A stretch of DNA of 64,000 bases from Pelagibius marinus (GCF_014925385.1 NZ_JACSDK010000010.1:372001-436000); one strand, 5' to 3'; shown: positions 28,714 through 36,560, counted from the first letter of the stretch. Notes: generated by a model from the sequence alone, not told the origin. Translations and numbers: made by a program.

Positions 28714-29358
28714 CTAGCTCTCGTGATACAGTTCCTCGACCTTCACCCAGTCGCCGTCGCCGGCGCGGCAGGCGATGGCGCGGGTCTTCTGCTCTATGTC
28801 GTTGGCCACCTTGGAAGCCAGGTATTCCCGGCACCAGTGATCCGACTTGCTGCGGTAGGTGCGCACCGGGATCACCTGCCCATAGCTGCCGCTGTCGGGG
28901 TTTTGCCAGGCCACCGGCTCGCCGGAGGCCGTGTGCTCCAGGGCCCGTTCGATCGCGGCGGCGAGAATACGCTGGTCTTCCGCCTGGCGGGCGGCGATCA
29001 CCTCCAGCTCGCTGCGCAGCCGGTATTCCCCGGCCAGGTAGCCGGCCAGCGTACCGACCACGGCCAGCGCGATGGCGGCGGCCAGGGCGAAGCGCGGGGA
29101 GGGACCGGCCCTGCGGCTGCGCTGTGCCCGTTCGGCGAAGCCGCGGTCGATGGCGGCGAGCAGTTCCGGCGGCGGCGGCGCCTCGGCAGCCTCCTGGTAG
29201 GCGGCGCGGAGCAGGGCGCAGTCGCCGTGCAGGGCGCGGACCCGGGCCAGGGCCTCGGGGTCCTGCATCAGGTGTTCCGCAATTCCAGCCATGGCTTCTG
29301 GCTCCAACTGACCGTCGACATAGGCGGCGATGCTTTCAGGGTCGAGACGCTTGGTCAT
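28714..29358 (-). CDS. Anti-sigma factor with periplasmic surface-antigen-like domain
   Basis: A 214-residue membrane protein. Residues 1-80 are the cytoplasmic part (DPESIAAYVDGQL opening, typical of ECF anti-sigma factors, without a zinc HxxxCxxC motif). Residues 89-110 form one membrane helix. Residues 140-214 are a periplasmic domain whose pattern W...G..G.V.PVRTYRS....CREY....TR..ACR..DG.W matches the 17-kDa surface-antigen-type domain. The same pattern forms the body of the lipoprotein at 31065-31451, so both may recognise the same envelope component. It overlaps the sigma factor gene by 4 bp. Confidence 0.82.
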   Translation of the reverse strand: MTKRLDPESIAAYVDGQLEPEAMAGIAEHLMQDPEALARVRALHGDCALLRAAYQEAAEAPPPPELLAAIDRGFAERAQRSRRAGPSPRFALAAAIALAVVGTLAGYLAGEYRLRSELEVIAARQAEDQRILAAAIERALEHTASGEPVAWQNPDSGSYGQVIPVRTYRSKSDHWCREYLASKVANDIEQKTRAIACRAGDGDWVKVEELYHES

Positions 29359-29906
29359 CCCACGCCTCCTTCCAATCGAGTGTCCGGTTGCGGCGCCTCC
29401 TCCCCGGCAGCGGGGGGACCTTCGGACAGATGTTCACGCAAGGCCGCTCTCGCCCGGCCCAGGCGGCTGGTCACGGTGCCGACGGGCAGGCCGGTGATCG
29501 CGGCGACGTCCTTGTAGGAGCGGCCTTCCACGCAGACCAGCAGCATGATCGTCCGCTGGTCCTCGGGCAGGCGCTCGACGAAGTGGCGGACGGCCTGCAG
29601 GGTGGCGCGGTTTTCCTGGTCGCGCCGGCCGTCGCTGCTGTGTTCCAACTCGTCGCCCAGGGCCTGCAGCTTGCGAGCGCGTGAGGCGCTGTCCCGCAGG
29701 GCGTTGCGGTGCAGGTTCTGGGCGATCCGGTACATCCAGCTGTCCAGCCGGGTGCCGATCTCCCACTTGTCGAGATTGGCGATCGCCCGCTCACAGGTCG
29801 CCTGAACCAGATCGTCCCCATCGGGGATCGATCCGGTCAACCCATAGGCGAAACGTCGCAGCTGCGGTAAGACGGCGATCATTTCCTTACGGATGCCCTC
29901 GTCCAA
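29355..29906 (-). CDS. ECF (RpoE-like) RNA polymerase sigma factor
   Basis: An extracytoplasmic-function sigma factor of 183 residues. Region 2 is visible as RFAYGLTGSIPDGDDLVQATCERAI and DSWMYRIAQNLHRN, and region 4 as LPEDQRTIMLLVCVEGRSYKDVAAITGLPVGTVTSRLGRAR. I place the start at TTG 29906 (M-DEGIRKEMIAVLPQLRRF) because GGAGGGAAC precedes it at good distance and the N-terminus then matches the group; the ATG at 29882 has an ill-placed ribosome site. The long open frame further upstream is shadow. It should control its own promoter and probably the neighbouring Hint genes. Confidence 0.9.
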   Translation of the reverse strand: MDEGIRKEMIAVLPQLRRFAYGLTGSIPDGDDLVQATCERAIANLDKWEIGTRLDSWMYRIAQNLHRNALRDSASRARKLQALGDELEHSSDGRRDQENRATLQAVRHFVERLPEDQRTIMLLVCVEGRSYKDVAAITGLPVGTVTSRLGRARAALREHLSEGPPAAGEEAPQPDTRLEGGVG

Positions 29907-29962
29907 GCGTTGTTCCCTCCGCCAGCAGTGCGCGACGAACGCGCGATGCTGCTCCCCAACGC

Positions 29963-29989
29963 TCTGACAACACCTGGGCGGGCGGTTCC
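29963..29989 (-). promoter_or_regulatory. ECF-type promoter for the sigma/anti-sigma operon
   Basis: Reading on the minus strand, GGAAC (29985-29989) is followed after exactly 16 bases by GTCAGA (29963-29968), about 57 bp before the sigma factor start. This is the classical layout of an RpoE-type promoter and suggests autoregulation. I did not find an equally good copy in front of the two Hint genes. Confidence 0.55.
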
Positions 29990-30141
29990 ATCCGGCCGAA
30001 TCGGGTAGAATTGCGTTGTGGAACGTATTTTCTTTCGATGATGGACGGAATCCGGATGAAAAGACAATCTTGAGGGTTGTTAAAGTATTCCGGGCTTTCC
30101 AATGGAGGCCCGGCCCACTGTCGATCGAGGGACCTATTGCG

Positions 30142-31065
30142 ATGAAACGCCGGAACAGGGTCATTTTGACCCGCCTAATGGCCACCACCAGCATCGTTGC
30201 CCTGACGCTGACCGCCGCACCGATCGTGCTGGACCCGGAGATCGGCGGCGCGTCCCTGAGCTTTGCGGAATCGGGGAGTTCCTGCTTCGTTGCCGGCACC
30301 AAGGTGCTGATGGCCGACGGCAGCGAACGCCCGATCGAGGCGGTGCGGCCCGGTGACCTGGTGCGCGGTGGGCGCGGCGGCGTCAATCGGGTGGTGACCG
30401 TCGAGGCACCAAGGCTGGGCACCCGGCGGCTTTACGCCTTCAACGGTGGCCGCGCCTTCGTCACCGCCGAACACCCCTTCCTGACCATGGCCGGCTGGAA
30501 GGCCGTCGACCCGGCGGCGACGGCGCGCGAGAACGCCGCGCTCCAGGTGGCGGCCCTGATGACCGGCGACCTGCTGACCATGGCGCGGCCGGCGGTGCCG
30601 CAGGGCGGCGGCGACAACCTGGCGCGGGATCGCGAGATCGAGTTCTGGCTGATGCCCCTCAAGTCCATGAGCGCCTGTGCCGCCGATCCCGAGACCACGG
30701 TCTATAACCTGCTGCTCGACGGTGATCACAGCTACATCGCCGACGGCTTTGTCGTCCACAACAAGGGGGGCGACGATGGCGGTGGCGATGATGGCGGCGG
30801 CGGCGAAGGTGGTGGTGGAGAAAGCGGCGGCAACAGCGGAAGCGGCGGCGGTGGCGGTGAGTCCGGCGAGAGCGGCGAGAGCGGCGAGTCCGGGGAAAGC
30901 GGCGAAGGCGGCGAGTCCGGCGATGATGATGACGACGATGACGACGACGCCGGCGAAAGCGGCGAGCGCGGCGACGACGACTTCTTCCCTGGCGATCCAG
31001 GACGCGCGGATCGGGACCTCTCTCCCGCCGAAGAAGCGGATTTGATCGGTCGGGGGTGGAAGTGA
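30142..31065 (+). CDS. Secreted Hint (intein-like) domain protein with acidic Gly/Ser tail, copy 1
   Basis: A 307-residue exported protein. Residues 1-43 include a signal region (SIVALTLTAAPIVL). Residues 48-207 form a complete Hint domain: it opens with Cys48 (SCFVAGTKVLMADG), carries the block-B motif TAEHPF (108-113) and ends GFVVHN (His206, Asn207). The next residue is Lys, not Cys/Ser/Thr, so it is a bacterial-intein-like cleavage domain rather than a splicing intein. Residues 208-280 are Gly, Ser, Glu and Asp repeats. The last 30 residues share a DDFF...EEA..I..GW motif with the copy at 32236. The ATG at 30142 follows CGAGGGACC; the longer frame is not coding. Confidence 0.82.
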   Translation: MKRRNRVILTRLMATTSIVALTLTAAPIVLDPEIGGASLSFAESGSSCFVAGTKVLMADGSERPIEAVRPGDLVRGGRGGVNRVVTVEAPRLGTRRLYAFNGGRAFVTAEHPFLTMAGWKAVDPAATARENAALQVAALMTGDLLTMARPAVPQGGGDNLARDREIEFWLMPLKSMSACAADPETTVYNLLLDGDHSYIADGFVVHNKGGDDGGGDDGGGGEGGGGESGGNSGSGGGGGESGESGESGESGESGEGGESGDDDDDDDDDAGESGERGDDDFFPGDPGRADRDLSPAEEADLIGRGWK

Positions 31066-31451
31066 TGGCTGCGCGCGGCAAGCTGAACCTGGCGCTGCCT
31101 TCCACGGCGGGCAGTGTCATGTTTCTCCTGCTGGGCGCCTGCGCCCAGTCTCCGGCGCCGGAGCGTGGCGACCCGGTCTACAACGCCCTGGCGCCGCGGG
31201 CCGAGGTGCTGGCCCGCAACACGGTCCAGGAGGCGCTGGAGACGGTACGCAGCCGGACCACCTTGTCATGGAGCTATGTCGAGGACGGCAGCCGCGGCGA
31301 GATCACGCCGCTGCGCACCTATCGCAGCTCCGCCGGCTTCTATTGCCGGGAATACGTGGAAGTGGTAGATGCGGGCCCTGACGGACGGGCCCGCCGGCAA
31401 CGCACGGCCTGCAGGGACGATGACGGCTTGTGGAAGCCGATAAGGTCATAA
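31065..31451 (+). CDS. Small lipoprotein with surface-antigen-like domain
   Basis: A 128-residue protein whose N-terminus ends in the lipobox LLGAC, so it is probably an outer- or inner-membrane lipoprotein. Residues 55-128 carry the pattern W.....G..GEITPLRTYRS...YCREY......RQRTACRDDDGLW, closely matching the periplasmic part of the anti-sigma factor next door. The ATG overlaps the TGA of the Hint gene (TGATG), so the two are translationally coupled. A sensor or ligand role with the sigma/anti-sigma pair is inference. Confidence 0.8.
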   Translation: MAARGKLNLALPSTAGSVMFLLLGACAQSPAPERGDPVYNALAPRAEVLARNTVQEALETVRSRTTLSWSYVEDGSRGEITPLRTYRSSAGFYCREYVEVVDAGPDGRARRQRTACRDDDGLWKPIRS

Positions 31452-31461
31452 GGTAGGGTGC

Positions 31462-32133
31462 ATGCTTGCGACAATCGACGGGGTACTGGACTGGCCTGCC
31501 CTGAAGAAGATCAGAAAGGCCGTGGCGGAAGGCGAGTTCGTCGATGGTCAGAAAACCGCCGGCTTCCGCGCCAAGCGGGTCAAGCATAACGAGCAGCTGA
31601 GCCACACTGACGCCAGCCGCAAGGTCATCGACAAGATGGTGGTCGATGCCCTGATGGCAAATGCGGAATTCCAGCGGGTCGCTCTGCCCAAATCCCTTCA
31701 CCGTCCGCTGTTCAGCCGCTACCTCCCGGGGATGGACTACGGTCTGCACGTCGATGACGCGCTCATGGGCCGCGGCGAGAAGGTGCGCAGCGATCTCTCG
31801 GTCACCGTCTTTCTCAGCAGTCCCGATGACTACGATGGCGGGGAGCTGGAGATGGCCAGCCCCTATGGACCGCAGGAAGTGAAGCTCCCGGCGGGCTCGG
31901 CGGTGGTCTATCCCTCCAGCACGTTGCACAGGGTAAAGCCGGTGACCAGGGGCGAGCGGCTGGCGGCGGTCACCTGGGTGCAGAGCTATATCGCCGATCC
32001 CGCGCGGCGCGAGGTTCTTTACGACGTCGACAAGGTGCGCCGGCGCCTCATGAACGCCGAGCCGGATGCCGAGGAGACGGATATCGCGTTCAAGATCTAT
32101 GCGAACCTGCTTCGCATGTGGTCCGATCTGTAA
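31462..32133 (+). CDS. PKHD-type Fe(II)/2-oxoglutarate-dependent hydroxylase (PiuC/YbiX-like)
   Basis: A 223-residue dioxygenase of the PKHD (prolyl/lysyl hydroxylase) family. The iron-binding facial triad is visible as HVD in YGLHVDDALM and the distal His in STLHRVKPV, followed by the 2-oxoglutarate-binding Arg in RGERLAAVTW. PiuC-type members are usually linked to iron uptake, but no TonB receptor lies here. Instead it sits 10 bp after the lipoprotein and 102 bp before the second Hint gene, so it appears to belong to this locus. The start could be a codon or two later. Confidence 0.88.
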   Translation: MLATIDGVLDWPALKKIRKAVAEGEFVDGQKTAGFRAKRVKHNEQLSHTDASRKVIDKMVVDALMANAEFQRVALPKSLHRPLFSRYLPGMDYGLHVDDALMGRGEKVRSDLSVTVFLSSPDDYDGGELEMASPYGPQEVKLPAGSAVVYPSSTLHRVKPVTRGERLAAVTWVQSYIADPARREVLYDVDKVRRRLMNAEPDAEETDIAFKIYANLLRMWSDL

Positions 32134-32235
32134 TTTGAACTAAATCCAAAATAAAAAAATCTCCTGGCGCGGGATCGTTTTCCCGGCATGAAGTGTTGTC
32201 CAAGTATCAGCACTCTTATGGATGGGAGATACCAA

Positions 32236-33258
32236 ATGTCTGCGAAGAAAAGCACCGGGCATTTTCGGCTTCTGGCCAGCACCAGTATCCTCGGCCTCGC
32301 CCTCGCGGCGGCGCCTCTGACCGTCTCGGTCGATTGGCAGGGACCGGACGTGGCCCTGCAGACGGCCGAGGCGAAGAGCTGCTTCACGGCAGAGACTCTC
32401 GTGCTCATGGCCGACGGCAGTGAGAAGCGCATCTGCGATATCAAGGCCGGCGACCGTGTCATGAGCGGTCGCGGGCAGGTGAACCGCGTGGTGGCGGTGG
32501 AACGGCCACGGCTGGCCGGGCGCAAGCTCTATGCCTTCAACGGCGGTGCGGCCTTCGTGACGGCGGAACATCCCTTCCTGACGCCGGCGGGCTGGAAGTC
32601 CCTCGACCCGGCCGCGACGGCGGAGGAGAACCCGGCGCTGAGAGTGGCGAGCCTGAGCCGTGGTGACCTCGTGACCGTGGCGATGCCGCAGCGCGGCGGC
32701 GCGTTCGGCAACCTCGCTCTGGCGCTCGAACTGGAGACCAGCCTGTTGCCCCTGGAACGGATCGACAGCGTCGATGCCGACCCGCAGCTTCGCGTCTATA
32801 ACCTGCTGCTCGACGGCGATCACACCTATATCGCCGGCGGCTATGTCGTTCACAACAAGGGCGGCGAGTCCGGCGGTGGTGGCGGTGGTGGTGGTGGCGA
32901 TCGCGGCGGCGACGACCGTGGTGGTCACGACCGGGGCGGCGACCGGGGCGGCGAGCGGGGCGACGACGACCACGGCGAGGGCGGTGAATCAGCCGAGAGC
33001 GACGACGACGATCATCACGGCCGGGGCCGTGGCCGCGGGCGTGGCCGGGGCCGTGGTGGCGACGACCTTGCTGGCGAGCATGGCGAGCACGGCGAAGAAG
33101 GCGAGTTGGGTGAGCTCGAAGAGGAAGGCGACGACCATCGGGGCCGTGGGCGTGGCCGCGGGGCCGACGACTTCTTCAACGAAGAGGAGATCGAAGGCGA
33201 GGGCGATTCCCTGCCGGCGGATCAGGAAGCCTCGGCCATCGATAACGGTTGGCAATAG
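32236..33258 (+). CDS. Secreted Hint (intein-like) domain protein with Gly/Arg/acidic tail, copy 2
   Basis: A 340-residue paralogue of the protein at 30142. It has a signal region (residues 10-45), then a Hint domain from Cys49 (SCFTAETLVLMADG) through TAEHPF (109-114) to YVVHN (His206, Asn207), followed by Lys. Spacing of the motifs is the same as in copy 1 within one residue. The tail (208-310) is built of Gly, Asp, Arg, His and Glu repeats (GRGRGRG, EHGEHGEEGE), different in wording from copy 1. The end again shows DDFF, then an acidic stretch and QEASAIDNGWQ. The ATG follows GGGAGATACCAA. Confidence 0.82.
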   Translation: MSAKKSTGHFRLLASTSILGLALAAAPLTVSVDWQGPDVALQTAEAKSCFTAETLVLMADGSEKRICDIKAGDRVMSGRGQVNRVVAVERPRLAGRKLYAFNGGAAFVTAEHPFLTPAGWKSLDPAATAEENPALRVASLSRGDLVTVAMPQRGGAFGNLALALELETSLLPLERIDSVDADPQLRVYNLLLDGDHTYIAGGYVVHNKGGESGGGGGGGGGDRGGDDRGGHDRGGDRGGERGDDDHGEGGESAESDDDDHHGRGRGRGRGRGRGGDDLAGEHGEHGEEGELGELEEEGDDHRGRGRGRGADDFFNEEEIEGEGDSLPADQEASAIDNGWQ

Positions 33259-33273
33259 GCACCGTCGTAGCGA

Positions 33274-33304
33274 AGAGCCGTGGGGGCTGCCCCACGGCTC
33301 TTTT
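33274..33304 (+). terminator. Rho-independent terminator closing the Hint locus
   Basis: A perfect 12 bp stem (AGAGCCGTGGGG / CCCCACGGCTCT) with a GCTG loop followed by TTTT lies 16 bp after the second Hint gene and 15 bp before the convergent doeB stop. Confidence 0.88.
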
Positions 33305-33318
33305 CGCTTGCCGGCGGT

Positions 33319-34314
33319 TCAGTTCTGCGGGACGGCAATGACCGCCAGGGTGTCGCCGCTCTGGACCAGGCCGGGGTAGTGCCGCCCGGCCACAACACCA
33401 TCGCGATAGGCCGTATATTCGACCGGGCGCCAGCCGCTGCGGTCCAGGTCGTAGACCCGTGCGATGATGTCGCCCTCGCGGACGCTTGCCCCCAATTCCA
33501 CCATGAATTCCAGCATGCCCGCATGCTCGGAGGTGACGAAGCAGCGCTCGTCGGGCATGTCGAGCTGAAAGCTCTCTTTCATCGCCACCTTGCCCGGCAG
33601 GATGCCGACGTGCTGCAGGATGTTGCGCAGGCCCCGTTTGGCCACGGCCACGGTCTGGGGCGTGGTGCTTCCGCCGCCGCCCAACTCGGTGGTGACGAAG
33701 ATCTTGCCGCGGGCCTCGGCTTCCGTGTCCAGCATTCCGACCGCGTCCAGTTCCAGCATGATCATCGAGTAGGGCGCATTGAAGGCCTGCATGGCCGCCG
33801 TGCAGCGCGCTTCCAGTGCCGGGTCCTGCGGCAGGCGGTGGCTGGCCGCGTAGGGAACGAACTCCAGCGTCTTACCGCCGGAGTGGAGGTCGGCGATGAC
33901 ATCGGCCAGAGGCAGCAGGGTCGTGGTGACGTAGTCGGCGATCTTTTGGGTGATGGTGCCGTCGGGCTTGCCGGGGAACAGACGGTTGAGGTTGCCGCCG
34001 TCGATCGGCGAGGTGCGCCGGCCACCGCGCACCGCCGGGTAGTTCATCATCGGCAGCAGGATCACCCGGCCGGAGATTTCCGATGGTTCCAGATTCAACG
34101 CCATGTCCAGCAGCGCAACGGGACCTTCGTACTCGTCACCGTGATTGCCGCCGGTGAAGAGCGCCGTCGGGCCGTCGCCGTTCTTGATGACGGTGATGGG
34201 GATGAGAATGGCGCCCCAGGCGGAATCGTCGCGCGAGTAGGGCAGCTTCAGATGCCCGTGCTGGACGCCGTCTTGGTCGAAGTCGAGGGAACAGGAAATC
34301 GGATTGATGGCCAT
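33319..34314 (-). CDS. doeB: N-alpha-acetyl-L-2,4-diaminobutyrate deacetylase (ectoine catabolism)
   Basis: A 331-residue zinc deacylase of the succinylglutamate desuccinylase/aspartoacylase family. The zinc site is visible in GGNHGDEYEGP and in ADLHSGGKTLEF; DGGNLNRLFPG is a substrate-binding motif. It acts on the ring-opened product of ectoine to give acetate and diaminobutyrate. The assignment rests on family and on pairing with the ectoine hydrolase gene 25 bp upstream. Further steps (doeC, doeD) are not in the window. Confidence 0.88.
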   Translation of the reverse strand: MAINPISCSLDFDQDGVQHGHLKLPYSRDDSAWGAILIPITVIKNGDGPTALFTGGNHGDEYEGPVALLDMALNLEPSEISGRVILLPMMNYPAVRGGRRTSPIDGGNLNRLFPGKPDGTITQKIADYVTTTLLPLADVIADLHSGGKTLEFVPYAASHRLPQDPALEARCTAAMQAFNAPYSMIMLELDAVGMLDTEAEARGKIFVTTELGGGGSTTPQTVAVAKRGLRNILQHVGILPGKVAMKESFQLDMPDERCFVTSEHAGMLEFMVELGASVREGDIIARVYDLDRSGWRPVEYTAYRDGVVAGRHYPGLVQSGDTLAVIAVPQN

Positions 34315-34339
34315 GAAGAACCCTGGTTTCTAAAGAACG

Positions 34340-35518
34340 CTAGTCTTTGACGAAGAGCTTGCGCGGCACCTTGGCCAGGCAGCGCGCGCCTTCCTCGGTG
34401 ACGACGATACTCTCAGTGGTTTCGAAGCCCCAGTCGTCGAGCCACAGCCCGGTCATGAAGTGGAACGCCATGCCCGGCTGCAGTTCCGTGCGGTCGCCGG
34501 CGCGCAGACTCATGGTGCGTTCGCCCCAGTCGGGCGGATAGCTGAGCCCGATGGAATAGCCGGTGCGGTTGTCCTTTTCGATGCCGTAGCGCGCCAACAC
34601 GGCGAAGAAGGCCTTGGCGACGTCTTCACAGGCCCGCCCCGGCCGCGCCTCGGCTAGTCCCGCCTCCATTCCCTCCAGCACCGCTTTCTCGGCCTCGACG
34701 AACTGCGGCGTCGGCTTGCCCAGAAAGACCGTGCGCGACAGGGGGCAGTGGTAGCGCCGGTAGCAGCCGGCGATCTCGAAGAAGGTGCCCTCGCCGGACT
34801 TCAGGGGGCGGTCGTCCCAGGTGAGGTGCGGGGCGGCGGCGTCGGGCCCGGACGGCAGCAGCGGCACGATCGCCGCATAGTCGCCGCCGGTCTCTTCTGT
34901 GCCCTTTGCGCCGGCGTGCAGGATCTCGGCCACCAGGTCGTTCTTGCGCATCCCTGGCTCGATCACGTCGAAGATTCTCTCGTGCATGCGCTCGACTATG
35001 CGCGCGGCGTGCTCCATGTAGGCCAGTTCCTGCGCCGACTTCACGGCGCGCTGCCAGTTCACTAGGTAAGTCGCGTCCCGAAAAGTCGCGTCGGGCAGGC
35101 CCTGCTGCAGGTTGGCGTAGGCGGCGGCGCTGAAATAGTAATTGTCCATCTCGACGCCGATCCGGCGCTTGCCCCAGCCGCGGCGCTCGATGACTTGCGC
35201 CAGCACCTGCATGGGATGGCGCTCGGTCGATTGAACGTAATGGTCGGCGTAGCTCTCGAGACGGTCCGGCGCCAGCCAGGTCGTGCGCCGGGCGCCGTTG
35301 ACGTCCTGGGAGCGGCCGAACCAGATGGGGTCGTCGTCGACCGGCAGCACAACGGCTTGGTGCACGTAGAACGACCAGCCGTCATAGCCGGTCAGCCAGG
35401 CCATGTTGGAGGGGTCGCTGATAATGAGGGCGTCGATGCCCTCGCGCTCCATCGCCTGCTGGGTTCTCTCGATTCGGGCCGCAAACTCCGCGCGGCTGAA
35501 GTGCAACGTCGGTACCAT
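34340..35518 (-). CDS. doeA: Ectoine hydrolase DoeA (M24 peptidase family)
   Basis: A creatinase/aminopeptidase-fold enzyme (392 residues) that opens the ectoine ring to N-acetyl-diaminobutyrate. Visible features are MAWLTGYDGWSFYVHQ near residue 40 and the catalytic half from VEPGMRKNDLVAEI-like sequence to GYSIGLSYPPDWGERTMSLR. The metal-site residues differ from true M24 peptidases, as is usual in this subgroup. Together with doeB it allows use of the compatible solute as carbon and nitrogen source, pointing to a saline habitat. Confidence 0.88.
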   Translation of the reverse strand: MVPTLHFSRAEFAARIERTQQAMEREGIDALIISDPSNMAWLTGYDGWSFYVHQAVVLPVDDDPIWFGRSQDVNGARRTTWLAPDRLESYADHYVQSTERHPMQVLAQVIERRGWGKRRIGVEMDNYYFSAAAYANLQQGLPDATFRDATYLVNWQRAVKSAQELAYMEHAARIVERMHERIFDVIEPGMRKNDLVAEILHAGAKGTEETGGDYAAIVPLLPSGPDAAAPHLTWDDRPLKSGEGTFFEIAGCYRRYHCPLSRTVFLGKPTPQFVEAEKAVLEGMEAGLAEARPGRACEDVAKAFFAVLARYGIEKDNRTGYSIGLSYPPDWGERTMSLRAGDRTELQPGMAFHFMTGLWLDDWGFETTESIVVTEEGARCLAKVPRKLFVKD

Positions 35519-35835
35519 ACTTGCTCCTGCGAAGGCGTCAGCCGCCAGAAAGGGGCGGGGCCGCCGGAAGGGCGGAAGTCTAGGGGAGGGCGGCTTGGCG
35601 TTGGAAGCCCCTAAGTTGGGCGCCGCTCAGACTTCGCTTGTCGTTCCATTCAGCCGGTGAGGGCCGGCTGGGCCTGTCCGTTCGCGGCATGCTTTCGCTC
35701 GAGGGCGACGGCTGGGGCCGGAATGCGGGCGGATGCACGCAATGGTAGTGCTCGGAGTATTGCTTGCGGAAGGCGCGAGGCAGCGGCCATACTTTTCGCG
35801 GATACCGCGAGGCAATACGCCGGAATGAGGAGCGG
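35519..35835. other. Divergent intergenic region upstream of doeA
   Basis: About 317 bases lie between doeA (minus) and a small plus-strand gene. It must hold the doeA promoter. No convincing gene, hairpin or operator was seen. Confidence 0.45.
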
Positions 35836-36027
35836 ATGAATTTAAGGCCAGGCGGACCATCGGATTCGGGCGAGACCAGGCTCGTCTTCGAGAAATTCAT
35901 AGACTCTGCGGCAGGTGGCTTGCTGATGCGGCGCCTGCGCCCGAATTGCGATCCGCAACTTCTGGGAGAATTGGCGCCCTTTTACCAGATCTGGCGCGCT
36001 TTCTATCGCTTGCCGCAGGACGAATGA
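35836..36027 (+). CDS. Small hypothetical protein coupled to a PAS protein
   Basis: A 63-residue open frame starting MNLRPGGPSDSG after the ribosome site GAGGAGCGG and ending in an ATGA overlap with the PAS_5 gene. The sequence is plausible for a small helical protein (FEKFIDSAAGGLLMRRLRPN, then aromatic FYQIWRAFYRLP). I do not recognise a family. The coupling and the ribosome site are the main reasons to call it. Confidence 0.5.
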   Translation: MNLRPGGPSDSGETRLVFEKFIDSAAGGLLMRRLRPNCDPQLLGELAPFYQIWRAFYRLPQDE

Positions 36028-36560
36028 CGGGGCAGTTCGGCAAAGGGGGAAGACCCCTGCCTTTCGGCGTCGGCTATGAGAGGACGAACGCCAAGGCCTG
36101 GCTGGAAAAGGACGCCCCGATCCTGCCCTTGGGGCGCGAGTTTCTGGCCTATTGGCTTTCGAAATGCCCGTCTTCGGAAACCGGACAAGCCTTTCCCCGG
36201 CGCGAGGACATCCACCCGGAAGATATCCCGCACCTGCTGCCTTACATTTTCATCGTCGATGTGCTGCGCGGGGGCGGGGAGCTGGACTTCCGGTTCCGTC
36301 TGGTCGGTACCAAGATCGTGACAATCGAAGGAGAGCACACCGGCCAGCGGATCAGCGACATGTTTCCCGATCGCGAGGGCTACAGTGTGCTGTGGCAGCA
36401 ATACCGGGACGCGGCCGCCGGCGCGGTCTGGGTCCGGCACGAGATTCTGCGCTGGCCGGAGCAGGACCAGGTCGCTTACGAAGTCGTGCTCGCGCCGCTG
36501 CAGGACGACCGCGGCCAGGTGACAATGCTGCTCGGCCTGGCCCACCCGCCAGAACACTGA
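36024..36560 (+). CDS. PAS_5 (DUF1457-type) domain protein
   Basis: A 178-residue soluble protein consisting essentially of one PAS_5 domain: a helical lead (LGREFLAYWLSKCPS), then P..EDI.PE.IPHLLPYIFIVDVL, FRFRLVGTKIV and an end in VVLAPLQDDRGQVTMLLGL. Such proteins are common in Rhodospirillales and have no attached output domain; the role is unknown, possibly ligand sensing. The ATG at 36024 after CAGGACG is preferred; the frame is open upstream to 35946. Confidence 0.75.
   Translation: MTGQFGKGGRPLPFGVGYERTNAKAWLEKDAPILPLGREFLAYWLSKCPSSETGQAFPRREDIHPEDIPHLLPYIFIVDVLRGGGELDFRFRLVGTKIVTIEGEHTGQRISDMFPDREGYSVLWQQYRDAAAGAVWVRHEILRWPEQDQVAYEVVLAPLQDDRGQVTMLLGLAHPPEH

Noticed and set aside
30016-30141. 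Longer N-terminus for Hint protein copy 1
   Set aside because: The upstream in-frame residues are not signal-peptide-like, and the ATG at 30142 has its own ribosome site.
29907-30422. Long N-terminal extension of the ECF sigma factor
   Set aside because: The region overlaps the promoter and the start of Hint copy 1 and has no sigma factor features.
30778-30990. Possible tandem DNA repeat or CRISPR-like array in the Hint tail
   Set aside because: The repetition (GGCGGC, GGCGAG units) is codon-level low complexity encoding Gly/Ser/Glu, with no constant spacer structure.
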